DNA from: Halobaculum gomorrense
Lineage (GTDB): Archaea > Halobacteriota > Halobacteria > Halobacteriales > Haloferacaceae
DNA: 64,000 nt
Direction: 5' to 3'
NCBI RefSeq assembly: GCF_900129775.1
Contig: NZ_FQWV01000004.1
Coordinates: 186,001-250,000, forward strand
Of the stretch, positions 51,871 to 60,142 are shown one piece after another (the stretch's first letter is position 1; every line of letters begins with the position of its first letter). The notes below the pieces were generated by a model. The model did not search any database, was not told where the DNA came from, and was given only the letters and a program-made list of their open reading frames with translations. Made by a program: the position numbers and the translations under genes.

Positions 51871-53043
51871 ATGCCAGAGCCAGTCATCGCGTCGGTGGGT
51901 GCCTCACCGATCGGCCGCACGGACCTCCCGGGCCGAGACCTGTTCTCGATCGCACTCGCGGAGGCGTTCGACGGACTGCCCGACCCGGCCGAACTCGTCG
52001 AGGCAGTGTACGTTGGCAACCAGTCGGAGAGCTACGAACACCAGATTATGCACGGGACGCTTCTGGCAGAGTGGGCCGGCCTCCGTCACGTCCCCGCCGA
52101 ACGCGTCGAGGGGTGTGCCGCCGCGGGGGCACTCGCGTTGCGCCACGCGGTCAAGGATGTCCGCAACGGCGACCACGAGGCCGTCCTCGCATGCGGCGTC
52201 GAGAAGATGACGTCCGCCGGCACCAGCGGCGCGACCGACGCCCTGTCGGCGGCGTTCGACCGCGCCATCGAGCAGCGCTCCGGCGTCACCGCGCCCAGCC
52301 AGTACGCACTGCTGGCCCAGCGATACCTCCACGAGACGGACGCCACCGAACGCGACCTGGCCGAGATCGCGGTGAAGAACCACGCCAACGCCGCTCGAAA
52401 CCCTCGCGCCCAGTTTCCCAAAGAGATCGACGTGGACACCGTTCTGGAGTCCAATCCCGTCGCCTCGCCGCTGAAACTCTACGACTGTGCGCCGGTCGGC
52501 GACGGCGCGGCGGCCGTCCTCGTGACGAGCGCCGAGCTCGCCGAGGACCTCGGCCGCCCGCAGGTGCGCGTCGCCGGCAGCGGGGCCTCCGCGAACAACA
52601 TCGCGGTCGCCGAGCGGGATATGACCGACATCGCGGGCGCTCGCATCGCCGCCGAGACGGCGTACGAGGAAGCGGGCATCGACGCCGACGCCGTCGACAT
52701 CGCCGAGGTCCACGACGCGTTCACCGTCTGTGAGGCGCTGCTCGCGGAGGCCGCCGGATTCGCCCCCTCGGAGATGGGGTATCAGAGCTATCTGGACCCC
52801 GCAAAGCGGGCCGACGGGTGGACAGACGTGCGGTTGAGTCCCAGCGGCGGACTCAAGGCTCGCGGGCATCCGATCGGCGCGACCGGACTGCTACAGGCGC
52901 TGGAGGCGTACGAACAACTCACGGGTGCCGCGGGCGACCGCGCGGTCGAGGGCGCTGACACGGCCCTGTTGCTCAACGAGGGGGGTGTCGCGGACGCCGT
53001 CACCGTCGGCCACGTGCTCACCACCGCGGAGGGGGCACGATGA
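51871..53043 (+). CDS. Thiolase-family protein (archaeal SCP2-thiolase type)
   Basis: 390 residues. Thiolase signatures: EGCAAAGALALRHAV at the nucleophile region, AEVHDAFTVCEALL and SGGLKARGHPIGATGLLQ, whose two histidines are conserved. The cysteine motif is unusual: C-A-A-A-G with Gly at +4, where SCP2-type thiolases have C-A-S-G with Gly at +3. The DUF35 partner gene overlaps its stop by 4 bp, the standard archaeal thiolase-DUF35 pairing seen for acetoacetyl-CoA enzymes of the mevalonate pathway and for other acyl-CoA steps. Substrate not determinable. Confidence 0.9.
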   Translation: MPEPVIASVGASPIGRTDLPGRDLFSIALAEAFDGLPDPAELVEAVYVGNQSESYEHQIMHGTLLAEWAGLRHVPAERVEGCAAAGALALRHAVKDVRNGDHEAVLACGVEKMTSAGTSGATDALSAAFDRAIEQRSGVTAPSQYALLAQRYLHETDATERDLAEIAVKNHANAARNPRAQFPKEIDVDTVLESNPVASPLKLYDCAPVGDGAAAVLVTSAELAEDLGRPQVRVAGSGASANNIAVAERDMTDIAGARIAAETAYEEAGIDADAVDIAEVHDAFTVCEALLAEAAGFAPSEMGYQSYLDPAKRADGWTDVRLSPSGGLKARGHPIGATGLLQALEAYEQLTGAAGDRAVEGADTALLLNEGGVADAVTVGHVLTTAEGAR

Positions 53044-53465
53044 CCGACCTCGACGCCAGCGACCCGCGGACGCTCCCGGGCTTCTTCGACGCCCTCGCGG
53101 AGGGCGAACTCCTGGGCGGGGTCTGTGCGGACTGTGGGCAGGTCTTGCTACCGCCGCGGCCAGCGTGCTACGCCTGCGGCAGTCGGGCCGTCGATGTCGA
53201 ACCGCAGTCGCCGGGGGGGACCATCTTCTCGTACACGGAGGTCCACGCGGCACCGCCGGCGTTCGCGGCGGACGCCCCGTACACGGTCGCCGTGGTGGAA
53301 CTCGCGGACGGCGGTCGCCTCCTCGGGCGCGTGGACGCAGACTACGCCGATGTCGCCATCGGTGACCCGGTCGAACTCACGGTGCAGGAACCGACCGCAG
53401 AACAGCGGGAGGCCGCGCTGGACTACGAAGCCGACTGGCCGGTCCACCGCTTCGAACTCCGGTGA
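53040..53465 (+). CDS. DUF35 (Zn-ribbon OB-fold) acyl-CoA-associated protein
   Basis: 141 residues whose ATG overlaps the thiolase TGA (ATGA). A rubredoxin-like ribbon, GVCADCGQVLLPPRPACYAC with CGSRAVDVE, precedes a small OB fold (TIFSYTEVHAAPPAF, APYTVAVVELADGGRLLGRV). DUF35 proteins bind thiolase or HMG-CoA-synthase partners and channel CoA intermediates. The overlap with the thiolase gene predicts a complex. Confidence 0.93.
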   Translation: MTDLDASDPRTLPGFFDALAEGELLGGVCADCGQVLLPPRPACYACGSRAVDVEPQSPGGTIFSYTEVHAAPPAFAADAPYTVAVVELADGGRLLGRVDADYADVAIGDPVELTVQEPTAEQREAALDYEADWPVHRFELR

Positions 53466-53571
53466 GTGGGAGCGGAGTGACGTGTCTCGTCGCCGCCGTG
53501 AGCGAACGTCGACTGCTCGGATGCCAGCAAAAAACGGTAGGTAGGTACGACGCGACCGCGACCGACGGTCG

Positions 53572-53850
53572 GTGGCTCAGTCGTCGTTGGTCTTGATGGA
53601 ACCGGACGTGCTGTTGATCGACGAACCGTCGGCCGGGCTGGCGCCCAACACGGCCGACGAGGTGTTCGACGACGTGCTCGCGGTCAACGAACTCGGGACG
53701 GCGATCCTGATGGTCGAACAGAACGCCCGCAAGGGGCTGTCGATCTCCGACTCGGGGTACGTCCTCGATCAGGGCGCCGTCGCGTACGCCGACGAGGTGG
53801 ACGCGCTGCTCGACAACCCCGAGGTGTCGCGGCTCTATCTCGGCGGGTAG
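53572..53850 (+). pseudogene. livF: 3' remnant of a livF-type ABC transporter ATPase gene
   Basis: The 92-residue frame starts just before Walker B (MEPDVLLIDEPSAGLAPNTA) and runs to the natural end of a branched-chain amino acid ABC ATPase (NELGTAILMVEQNARKGLSI, SGYVLDQGAVAYADEVDALL, NPEVSRLYLGG). Walker A, Q-loop and ABC signature, normally about 140 residues upstream, are missing, and the 106 bp before it contain no ATPase sequence. It is therefore a remnant of a larger gene, next to an acyl-CoA gene pair; no permease or LivG gene remains. Confidence 0.82.
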
Positions 53851-53965
53851 GCGTCGCCGCGCCGTCGGCGTCGCACTGGGCCTTCTGAGGGTCACCGTGG
53901 CGCCACATCGCCCAGAGACGTACGGCATCGAAACCCTTAGTGTAGGAACCCGCCAACCCGGGCGC

Positions 53966-54232
53966 ATGCAGAAGCTCATCGTCCACGGCGACCCGGGGCT
54001 CCGCAAGGACGGGATCATCGACTACGACGGCGAGGAGATGCGCGTCTTCTCCGTCCAGCGACAGGGTGAGTACCACGGCCCCGAGGAGCCGCAGCTATGG
54101 TGCACCATCGGCACCGACGACGAGCGCGAGGACTTCGAGACGAAGACGTACGTCCCCCACTGGCTGGCGGTCGACACGATCGACGCCGAGGCGCTCGACG
54201 TGGTCAAGGCGGGCGGCGACCTCAACGTTTGA
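53966..54232 (+). CDS. HAH_0734-family protein (88 aa)
   Basis: 88 residues, a small haloarchaeal family recognisable by KLIVHGDPGLRKDGIIDYDG, VQRQGEYHGPEEPQLWCTIG and TKTYVPHWLAVDTIDAEALD. One cysteine, no membrane part. The start is the ATG at 53966, about 27 bp after a CTTAGTG promoter-like element near 53937. Function unknown. Confidence 0.88.
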   Translation: MQKLIVHGDPGLRKDGIIDYDGEEMRVFSVQRQGEYHGPEEPQLWCTIGTDDEREDFETKTYVPHWLAVDTIDAEALDVVKAGGDLNV

Positions 54233-54235
54233 ACG

Positions 54236-54263
54236 CCACCAGCTACCAGCTACCAGCCACCAG
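54236..54263. repeat. Four tandem 7-bp units (CYACCAG)
   Basis: CCACCAG, CTACCAG, CTACCAG and CCACCAG follow one another without gaps between the HAH_0734-type stop codon (54230-54232) and the next gene's GTG (54294). A CCTTTTTACT element follows at 54265-54274. Such short tandem repeats are rare in this window. Confidence 0.8.
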
Positions 54264-54293
54264 CCCTTTTTACTCGTCCGTCGAAGCGCCGCC

Positions 54294-55196
54294 GTGCCCT
54301 CCGAGAACGAGCTCCGTGTCGCTCTCGTCGGCCGCGATCCGCGCCGGACGCTGTCGGTGTTTGCGGCGGCGCTCGCGCTCGCCCTGCTCGGCTACCTGAG
54401 TGCCGCCGGCGCCAACTGGCTCCCCGTACTCTTCGACGACCTTGCCTCGCTCGTCATCGGGGTCGTACTCGTCGTCGGCGGACTCGCGGCGGCCAACGCC
54501 CGCTGGAACGACGGGGTCGCCGGTAGCTGGGCGCTCGTGTTCGGCCTCGTCGTCGGCCGAGTCTGGGCTGACTTCGTCCGCCGACCCGTCTTCTCGCCGG
54601 ATGTGCTCGCTGTTCCACTCGGCTTTGCAGCCCTCGCCGCGTTCGTCGTCGGCACCGTCGGGTACGTGCTCGGCCGGACGCTCGAGAGTGGCCCCCGTGG
54701 CGTTGCGTGGCTCGTCGACAGCGACGGACGCCGCGAGTTCCTCGTGGGGACCGCCGAGACGACGTTCCGCTGGCTGGCCGTCGCGGGCGGTCTCCTGCTC
54801 GGCGCGGCCGGCGTCGTCGGATCCGTCCCGGAGTCGACGCCGGTGACGGCGACGGTGTCGGTCCCGGAACTGTTCTACCCGCTCGCCCCGATAGACGGCG
54901 ACCCTGTGGTCGGCGTCGTCGTCGTCCTCGCGTGGACCGGGCTGGCGGCGGCGCCCGCGCTCCGCGGCGGCGGGCTGCTTCTCTCGTGGGCGGTCGTGTT
55001 CGCGCCGCTGTTCGGCGGAACGGGACTCGACTACCTGCGCGACGGCATCAGCGGCGGCGGCCCGGCGGTCGACCTCGCGCTCGCGTTCATCGCGGCGTCG
55101 GCGTTCGCGGTCGTCCTCGGGACGGTCGGATTCACGGTCGGCCGAAGCCTTCGAGCGGTCCGTCGCAGTCGGTCGGTCACTCCTCGGCCGAGTTGA
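54294..55196 (+). CDS. Uncharacterised polytopic membrane protein (300 aa)
   Basis: 300 residues from a GTG at 54294, about 20-29 bp after a CCTTTTTACT promoter-like sequence. Eight or so hydrophobic helices, beginning TLSVFAAALALALLGYLSAA and including GVVLVVGGLAAANARWN, FGLVVGRVWADFVRRPVFS, and the last, LALAFIAASAFAVVLGTVGF. Basic tail. No recognised family. Its 3' end overlaps that of the convergent DUF2298-like gene by 20 bp. Confidence 0.75.
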   Translation: MPSENELRVALVGRDPRRTLSVFAAALALALLGYLSAAGANWLPVLFDDLASLVIGVVLVVGGLAAANARWNDGVAGSWALVFGLVVGRVWADFVRRPVFSPDVLAVPLGFAALAAFVVGTVGYVLGRTLESGPRGVAWLVDSDGRREFLVGTAETTFRWLAVAGGLLLGAAGVVGSVPESTPVTATVSVPELFYPLAPIDGDPVVGVVVVLAWTGLAAAPALRGGGLLLSWAVVFAPLFGGTGLDYLRDGISGGGPAVDLALAFIAASAFAVVLGTVGFTVGRSLRAVRRSRSVTPRPS

Positions 55197-57564
55197 CGGC
55201 GCTCGCGGCTGGCAGCTCCGATTCCGTCACACGGAACACCGTCACCGTCGGCGTCGACGCCGCATCGACCACCTCGACGCCGTCGATGGACGCGAAGTCG
55301 ATCAGCCCGCGGCCCTCGTAGCGCCCGCGCTCGGCGGGGCCGACCCACACGTAGCGCACGTCGTACTCGCGGAGCACCTCGACGGCCCGCGCCCGCGAGG
55401 TGTACGCGTCGTCGACGTCGCGAACGCGCGAGAAGTACGCCTCCGGACCGCGGTAGCCGACCTCGTGGTGCCAGCCGGCGACGGTCGGGAGGCCGGTGAG
55501 GCTGGCCGCGGGGTTCGCGTTCCACTGGTACATCGTCGGCGAGTGGCCGTATCGGTTCTCCGCACCGGGGTACACGCCGGTCGCGGGCGCCGAGAGGATC
55601 ACGGGCTGGCCCTCGCGGGCGTCCAGCCAGTCGATGGCGCGCACTTGGCTGGGATGGAACGTCTCGACGAAGTCGGTGCCGTCGAGCGTCGGCTCCTCGG
55701 GGTACCCCTCGGTCACGTGCGCCGGGACGGCGAAGGCGGCGTACAGCCCCGTCGACACGAGCAGCGCGGCGACGAACAGCGAGGCGGCTACGTCGCGGGT
55801 GCCCGCGCTCGGCCACAGCAGCGAGGCGTCAGGGCGGGGGACCGCCCGCAACATCCCCGTGAGGACGACGCCGGCGGCGGCGGCCCACAGCGGCCACACC
55901 TGCGCGTACGTCTTGAACACGGTGTTCATCCGCCCCGGCCCGGCCTGCTCGTTCAGGTAGACGACCTCGACGATCAGCGCCAGCCCCGCGCCGCCGACGA
56001 TAAGCACCGTCTCGAACCCCGCGCGGTCGGTCCGCAGCGCGACCCACCCCGCGACCACCAAGACGCCGAACACGCCGAGCGCCGGGAGGTCGACCGCGAG
56101 TCCGGCGAGCACCAGCGCGGCGCCTCCGGCGACGACCGGCAGCGGCCGCTCGCGGCCGACCGCGCTGAGCAGGCCCGAGACGAACGTCCCGAGGAAGGCG
56201 CCGTGGACGATGAGGAGGCCGTTCAGCGACGAGCGCATCTCGACGGGGAGCACCGCGAGCTCGCGCTCGCTCCCGCCGCCGGCGACGGCGACGAGCAGGA
56301 ACGGGGCGGCGACGGCGACGGCGATTGCTCCGGCGCCGGCCACCAGTACCGCAGCGACGACGGGGCGCGCCAGTTCCGCGGGGAGGCGCGTGTCGGCGTC
56401 GTCGGTCAACGGCACGTCGAGGCGCCGCCGCAGCGGCGCGGGCAGCAGCGTCCGCGGCGCCGCCGGCGCCGCCGCGAGCGCGAGCCACGCGAGCCCGAGC
56501 ACGCTCGGGAAGCTCCAGGTGTCGAGCACGACCTGGAAGCCGCCGACGAGCGGGACGGCGCCGAACAGGAGCAGTCGCCGGCGACGCGTCTCGGAGGCGG
56601 GAGTGCGATACAGCGCGAACGCGAGCGCCGCGCCCAGCAGCAGGAACGGCGTCATCGTCATGTGCGCGTGGAGGTCGCCGTTGAGCCAGGCGAACAGCGG
56701 GAACTCGTTGATCGTACCGGGGATGATCCGACTCGCGGTCCAGTAGGAGAAGTCGCGAGCGACGATCCCGCTGGGATCGAACCCGAGGAGGCTCGAAACG
56801 GTCTCGCGGGCGCCCGGCGGAAGCGCCCGGAGAACCACCCAGCCGGCGGTGTGGAGGTTCGCAGCGAGCCCGACGAAGAACGCCGCCAGCAGGCCCGCGG
56901 TCCGGCGGGAGCGTCCCCGGCTCGCGGCGACCGCGCCCGCCAGATCGTAGACGGCGGCGACGAGCATCCCGAAGAAGCCGGCGAGCGCGAGGTTGTAGCC
57001 GAAGCGCGCGGGCGTCGCCGTCAGCGTCGTGAACAGCGCCGAAAGCAGGTGGCCGCCGTAGTAGTAGCGGACGGGCTCGCCGGCGAACCACATGTCCTCC
57101 GGCGGGAGCGCCCCGGCTCGCAGCAGCGACTTGAGGATGCCGTAATCGAGGAACTTCTCGCCCGCGCTGGGGTCGACGCCGGGGTCGAACGCGCGGATCA
57201 GGACGACGAACAGGAACGCGCCCGCGAACACCGCGGCCGTCTCCGCGACGACGCGCCGATCGGGCAGCCTGTCGAGTGCCTCGTCGTCGAGCCTGACGGT
57301 CCGGTCGCGAAGCGAATCGCTGTCGAGCAGCGACCCCGCGGCGAGCGCGAGCAGCACGAGCAGGCCGACGGCGAGCGCGATCGGGCCGAACGTCGTGCGG
57401 CCGACCCAGAAGGCGACGAGCCCGAGCGTCAGCGACGAAAGCGGAAGGGCGAACCCCACGCCTCTGGTCGCCGACCGGGGGAACAGCCGGGCGGCCAGCG
57501 GGACGCCGACGGCGCCGAGCGCGAGGAGGGCGACGAGCCAGCGGACGACGAGACCGTACTCCAT
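55177..57564 (-). CDS. Large membrane protein, DUF2298-like (YYY family)
   Basis: 795 residues from the ATG complementary to 57562-57564, with about 18 hydrophobic segments and a soluble C-terminal domain (about 640-795). Diagnostic for DUF2298 are PPEDMWFAGEPVRYYYGGH in the first third and NEFPLFAWLNGDLHAHMTMT in the middle, resembling GT-C fold proteins with an acidic/His-bearing first external loop. The late NTVFKTYAQVWPLWAAAAG and AYTSRARAVEVLREYDVRYV are also typical. Probably a lipid-linked glycosyl transferase of the envelope, by fold analogy. Two glycan-related genes follow on the other strand. Confidence 0.88.
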   Translation of the reverse strand: MEYGLVVRWLVALLALGAVGVPLAARLFPRSATRGVGFALPLSSLTLGLVAFWVGRTTFGPIALAVGLLVLLALAAGSLLDSDSLRDRTVRLDDEALDRLPDRRVVAETAAVFAGAFLFVVLIRAFDPGVDPSAGEKFLDYGILKSLLRAGALPPEDMWFAGEPVRYYYGGHLLSALFTTLTATPARFGYNLALAGFFGMLVAAVYDLAGAVAASRGRSRRTAGLLAAFFVGLAANLHTAGWVVLRALPPGARETVSSLLGFDPSGIVARDFSYWTASRIIPGTINEFPLFAWLNGDLHAHMTMTPFLLLGAALAFALYRTPASETRRRRLLLFGAVPLVGGFQVVLDTWSFPSVLGLAWLALAAAPAAPRTLLPAPLRRRLDVPLTDDADTRLPAELARPVVAAVLVAGAGAIAVAVAAPFLLVAVAGGGSERELAVLPVEMRSSLNGLLIVHGAFLGTFVSGLLSAVGRERPLPVVAGGAALVLAGLAVDLPALGVFGVLVVAGWVALRTDRAGFETVLIVGGAGLALIVEVVYLNEQAGPGRMNTVFKTYAQVWPLWAAAAGVVLTGMLRAVPRPDASLLWPSAGTRDVAASLFVAALLVSTGLYAAFAVPAHVTEGYPEEPTLDGTDFVETFHPSQVRAIDWLDAREGQPVILSAPATGVYPGAENRYGHSPTMYQWNANPAASLTGLPTVAGWHHEVGYRGPEAYFSRVRDVDDAYTSRARAVEVLREYDVRYVWVGPAERGRYEGRGLIDFASIDGVEVVDAASTPTVTVFRVTESELPAASAVNSAEE

Positions 57565-57713
57565 CGCTTCCGACGGGTCGCTCGCGGGGTAAGTTCCTTT
57601 CCCTCCGTCGCGAGGCGACCGTGTGTCGACCGCCCCCCCGGGACGGCGGCGAGTGACCGTACTCGGCTCCGACCGACACAAACCCCTAAGCGCCGACGGC
57701 CCCGATCGCACGT

Positions 57714-57980
57714 GTGACTCGGCAGGACGCGACCGACGGAGACGACGCGGCGGGTGGAGCGACCGCGGACGGCGACGACGAGAGGGCGTTCGGCGGGAGC
57801 CGGCTCCCGATCGTCGGGGGAACCGCACTCGTCGGCGCGGTCGCGGGCAACCTTGTCGTGCAGGTGCTGGTCGCCGGCGGGACGCTTCCCCCCGGCGCCG
57901 ACGCGACGATGCTCCCCGTGTTCGCGGGGGTCGCCCTCCTCGGGCTGTTCGTGCTCGTCGGGTCGTTCCTCCGGCGGTAG
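57714..57980 (+). CDS. Small two-span membrane protein (88 aa)
   Basis: 88 residues from GTG 57714. An acidic low-complexity head of about 28 residues, then two hydrophobic spans (LPIVGGTALVGAVAGNLVVQ and ATMLPVFAGVALLGLFVLVG) and a short basic end FLRR. A CCCCTAAG element near 57683-57690 may serve as its promoter. Divergent from the DUF2298-like gene. Function unknown. Confidence 0.7.
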   Translation: MTRQDATDGDDAAGGATADGDDERAFGGSRLPIVGGTALVGAVAGNLVVQVLVAGGTLPPGADATMLPVFAGVALLGLFVLVGSFLRR

Positions 57981-58042
57981 CCGGCCCCGCGCCGCGAGAC
58001 GCGTTCGTACCGTTTTTATCCGGCGATGCTGAAGTCGTCGGT

Positions 58043-58882
58043 ATGCAGCCGACCGTCGGCGTCGTCGTCCCCGCCTACCACCCGGACCCCGGTCGGCTCC
58101 GGACCTACCTCCGCGCGATCCGCGAGACGTTCGACCCCGATGAGCTCCGCGTCGAGCTCGACCTCCCGGAGGGCCGAACGGACGCGGTCGCCGGCTCCGC
58201 GGACGGCGAGTCCGCCGGGGCGGCGGCCCCCTTCGACCTCCCCGCCGGGGTGGACTGCCGCGTGGCCCGCCGTCGCCGCGGGAAGGGCGCGGCCGTCACC
58301 GCCGGGTTCGAGGCGCTCTCGACGGACGTGTACGCCTTCGCCGACGCCGACGGTGCCACCCCGGCGGCGTCGCTGGCGGACGTGATCGCCCCCGTGTGCG
58401 ACGGCGGCGCCGACCTCGCGGCGGGGTCGCGGCGCCACCCGGACTCCGTGGTCCGTTCCCACCAGACGTTCGCCCGACGGTTCCTCGGCGACGGGTTCGC
58501 GTGGATCGCCCGCCGCCTGCTCGACGCGGAGCTGTACGACTACCAGTGCGGCGCGAAGGCGATCACGGCGACGGCGTGGGAGCGCGTCCGCGATCACCTG
58601 TACGAACCGGGGTTCGCGTGGGACATCGAACTCGTCGCCGTCGCGGGAGCCCTGGACTACCGGATCGCGGAGGTACCGATCGCGTGGGAGGACCAGCCCG
58701 GATCGACCGTCTCGCCCGTCGGCGACACGCTCGACATGGGTCGCGGACTGTTGGTGGCGCGCCACCGCGCTCGGCTCATCCGCGACGACCGGCTGCACCG
58801 GCTGATCGACCGCGAGGAGGGGGTCGCACTGATCGATCGCCCGGACGACCGCGGCGCCGTGAGCGACGGGGGAGACCCGTGA
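58043..58882 (+). CDS. Family 2 glycosyltransferase (dolichol-phosphate-sugar synthase-like)
   Basis: 279 residues from ATG 58043, about 25 bp after TTTTTATCC. GT2/GT-A fold: VGVVVPAYHPDPGRLRTYLR at the nucleotide end, GKGAAVTAGFEALSTDVYAF, then the DxD-type motif FADADGATPAASLAD, GSRRHPDSVV, LYDYQCGAKAITATAWERV and WDIELVAVAGALDYRIAEVP. The order and the 'QCGAK' loop match archaeal Dpm1/AglD-type enzymes. The overlapping downstream GtrA gene supports a role in lipid-linked sugar transfer. Confidence 0.9.
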   Translation: MQPTVGVVVPAYHPDPGRLRTYLRAIRETFDPDELRVELDLPEGRTDAVAGSADGESAGAAAPFDLPAGVDCRVARRRRGKGAAVTAGFEALSTDVYAFADADGATPAASLADVIAPVCDGGADLAAGSRRHPDSVVRSHQTFARRFLGDGFAWIARRLLDAELYDYQCGAKAITATAWERVRDHLYEPGFAWDIELVAVAGALDYRIAEVPIAWEDQPGSTVSPVGDTLDMGRGLLVARHRARLIRDDRLHRLIDREEGVALIDRPDDRGAVSDGGDP

Positions 58883-59403
58883 GCGGCGACGCTGACGGCT
58901 CGGACGCGACGACGGACAGTCCGGACGCGACGACGGACGGCGGGGCGGCAGCCGGGAGCGACGGGGGGCTCGGTGCGCTCGTCTCCGGCGTCCGGATCGG
59001 ACAGTTCGTCTCCGTCGGCGTCGCCGGCGCGACGCTCGAGACGGTCATCGTCGCGCTGTTGACCACGCTCGCGGCGGCCGCGCCGCTGGCCGCGAAGGCG
59101 GTCGGCGCGGAGGCGTCGATCACCCTGATGTTCCTGTTGAACGACCGCTACACGTTCGGCGACGAGGGCGACGCCGGCGGGGTGGCGCTGCTTCGTCGCT
59201 GGGGGAAGTCCCACCTCGTCCGGCTCGGGGGGCTCGCCGTCGCGTTCGCGACGCTATGGCTGCTCACCTCCCACACGGACGTCTCGCTGCTCGTCGCCGG
59301 TCGCGATCTCTGGCCGACCGTCGCCAACCTGATCGGCATCGGCGTCGGGCTGACGCTCAACTACGTCGCCGAGAGCCTGTTCACCTGGCGCGTGCTGGAG
59401 TGA
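58879..59403 (+). CDS. GtrA-family membrane protein
   Basis: 174 residues from a GTG overlapping the GT2 stop (GTGA). After a low-complexity Asp/Gly/Thr head come four hydrophobic spans of the GtrA type: VRIGQFVSVGVAGATLETVI, EASITLMFLLNDRYTFG, VRLGGLAVAFATLWLLTSHT, LTLNYVAESLFTWRV. GtrA proteins are thought to help lipid-linked sugars across the membrane, and pairing with GT2 enzymes is common. Confidence 0.9.
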   Translation: MSGDADGSDATTDSPDATTDGGAAAGSDGGLGALVSGVRIGQFVSVGVAGATLETVIVALLTTLAAAAPLAAKAVGAEASITLMFLLNDRYTFGDEGDAGGVALLRRWGKSHLVRLGGLAVAFATLWLLTSHTDVSLLVAGRDLWPTVANLIGIGVGLTLNYVAESLFTWRVLE

Positions 59404-59513
59404 CGCTCCGGCGGCGCCGCGGTGTCCGCGGCCACGTATCGTGGGTGAAACTCCCACACGGCGGCGGGATGTGAAACACAACCCTTACAAGTACAGGTCG
59501 AATTGTATCCGGT

Positions 59514-59588
59514 AGCGGGATGGGATAGCCAGGAGATTCCGCCGGGCTCATAACCCGGAGATCGGTAGTTCAAATCTACCTCCCGCTA
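59514..59588 (+). tRNA. Initiator tRNA-Met (CAT anticodon)
   Basis: 75 nt. The acceptor AGCGGGA pairs with TCCCGCT, giving A1:U72, which is typical of archaeal initiators. The anticodon stem CCGGG/CCCGG holds the three consecutive G:C pairs next to the loop CTCATAA. T stem GGTAG/CTACC with loop TTCAAAT. Discriminator A, CCA not encoded. A TTACAA element (59486-59491) lies about 23-28 bp upstream, and a GTGGG/CCCAC hairpin lies near 59449-59460, between it and the GtrA gene. Confidence 0.95.
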
Positions 59589-59681
59589 CTCTCCTCGGCT
59601 CCGGATTCAGTCGTTCTCTCCAACCACGTGACCCCGTGAGCGGTGGGCTCGTTCACCCGGTCGTTCGGATCGCGCTCACCG

Positions 59682-60107
59682 CTAGTTCCCGGTGAAGTCG
59701 ATCCGGCTGTCGCCGCCGTCGCCCTTGTCGACGCCGCTGGGACCGAGGTGCTCGAAGGCGTACGCCTCGTCGTCGACGTACACGCCGCCGTCGGCGACGG
59801 TCATGTCGACGCGCTCCATCACCGATCCCTCGCAGGGGCCGAAGTCGCAGACGCCGGTGTCGAGTTGGAACGTCGCACCGTGCTTTTGACACCACACCTC
59901 ACCGTTCGTGACGCGCGCCCCGTCGCCCTTGTCGAGGCGCACGTCCGTCCAGTGCTGGCAGTAGTTGCGGTACGCGACGACCGTCCCGTCCGCCAGGCGG
60001 GTGCAGAACGCCTCCGCCAGCTCGCCCTCGTCGTCGCGGACGGTGAACAACAGCGTCTCGCCCTCGAGCACGTCGTCGGCGTCGGCGACGCGCGCGGCCT
60101 CGTCCAT
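59682..60107 (-). CDS. Rieske [2Fe-2S] domain protein
   Basis: 141 residues from the ATG complementary to 60105-60107. Both Rieske boxes are present: C-x-H in YRNYCQHWTDVRLDKGDG and C-x2-H in VWCQKHGATFQLDTG, spaced as in soluble ferredoxin-type Rieske proteins. Box II is followed by CDFGPCEGSVMERVDMTV. No signal peptide or anchor, so cytosolic. Possibly an electron carrier for an unlinked oxygenase or nitrite-reductase-type partner; none is adjacent. Confidence 0.9.
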   Translation of the reverse strand: MDEAARVADADDVLEGETLLFTVRDDEGELAEAFCTRLADGTVVAYRNYCQHWTDVRLDKGDGARVTNGEVWCQKHGATFQLDTGVCDFGPCEGSVMERVDMTVADGGVYVDDEAYAFEHLGPSGVDKGDGGDSRIDFTGN

Positions 60108-60142
60108 ACGACGGGGAAGAGGCGGCGCGTTTGTATGCCTCC

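Noticed and set aside
55465-57717. A 750-codon open frame opposite the DUF2298-like gene
   Set aside because: Composition is extreme (Arg, Gly, Glu) and follows from the reverse complement of a membrane-protein gene; no motif is present.
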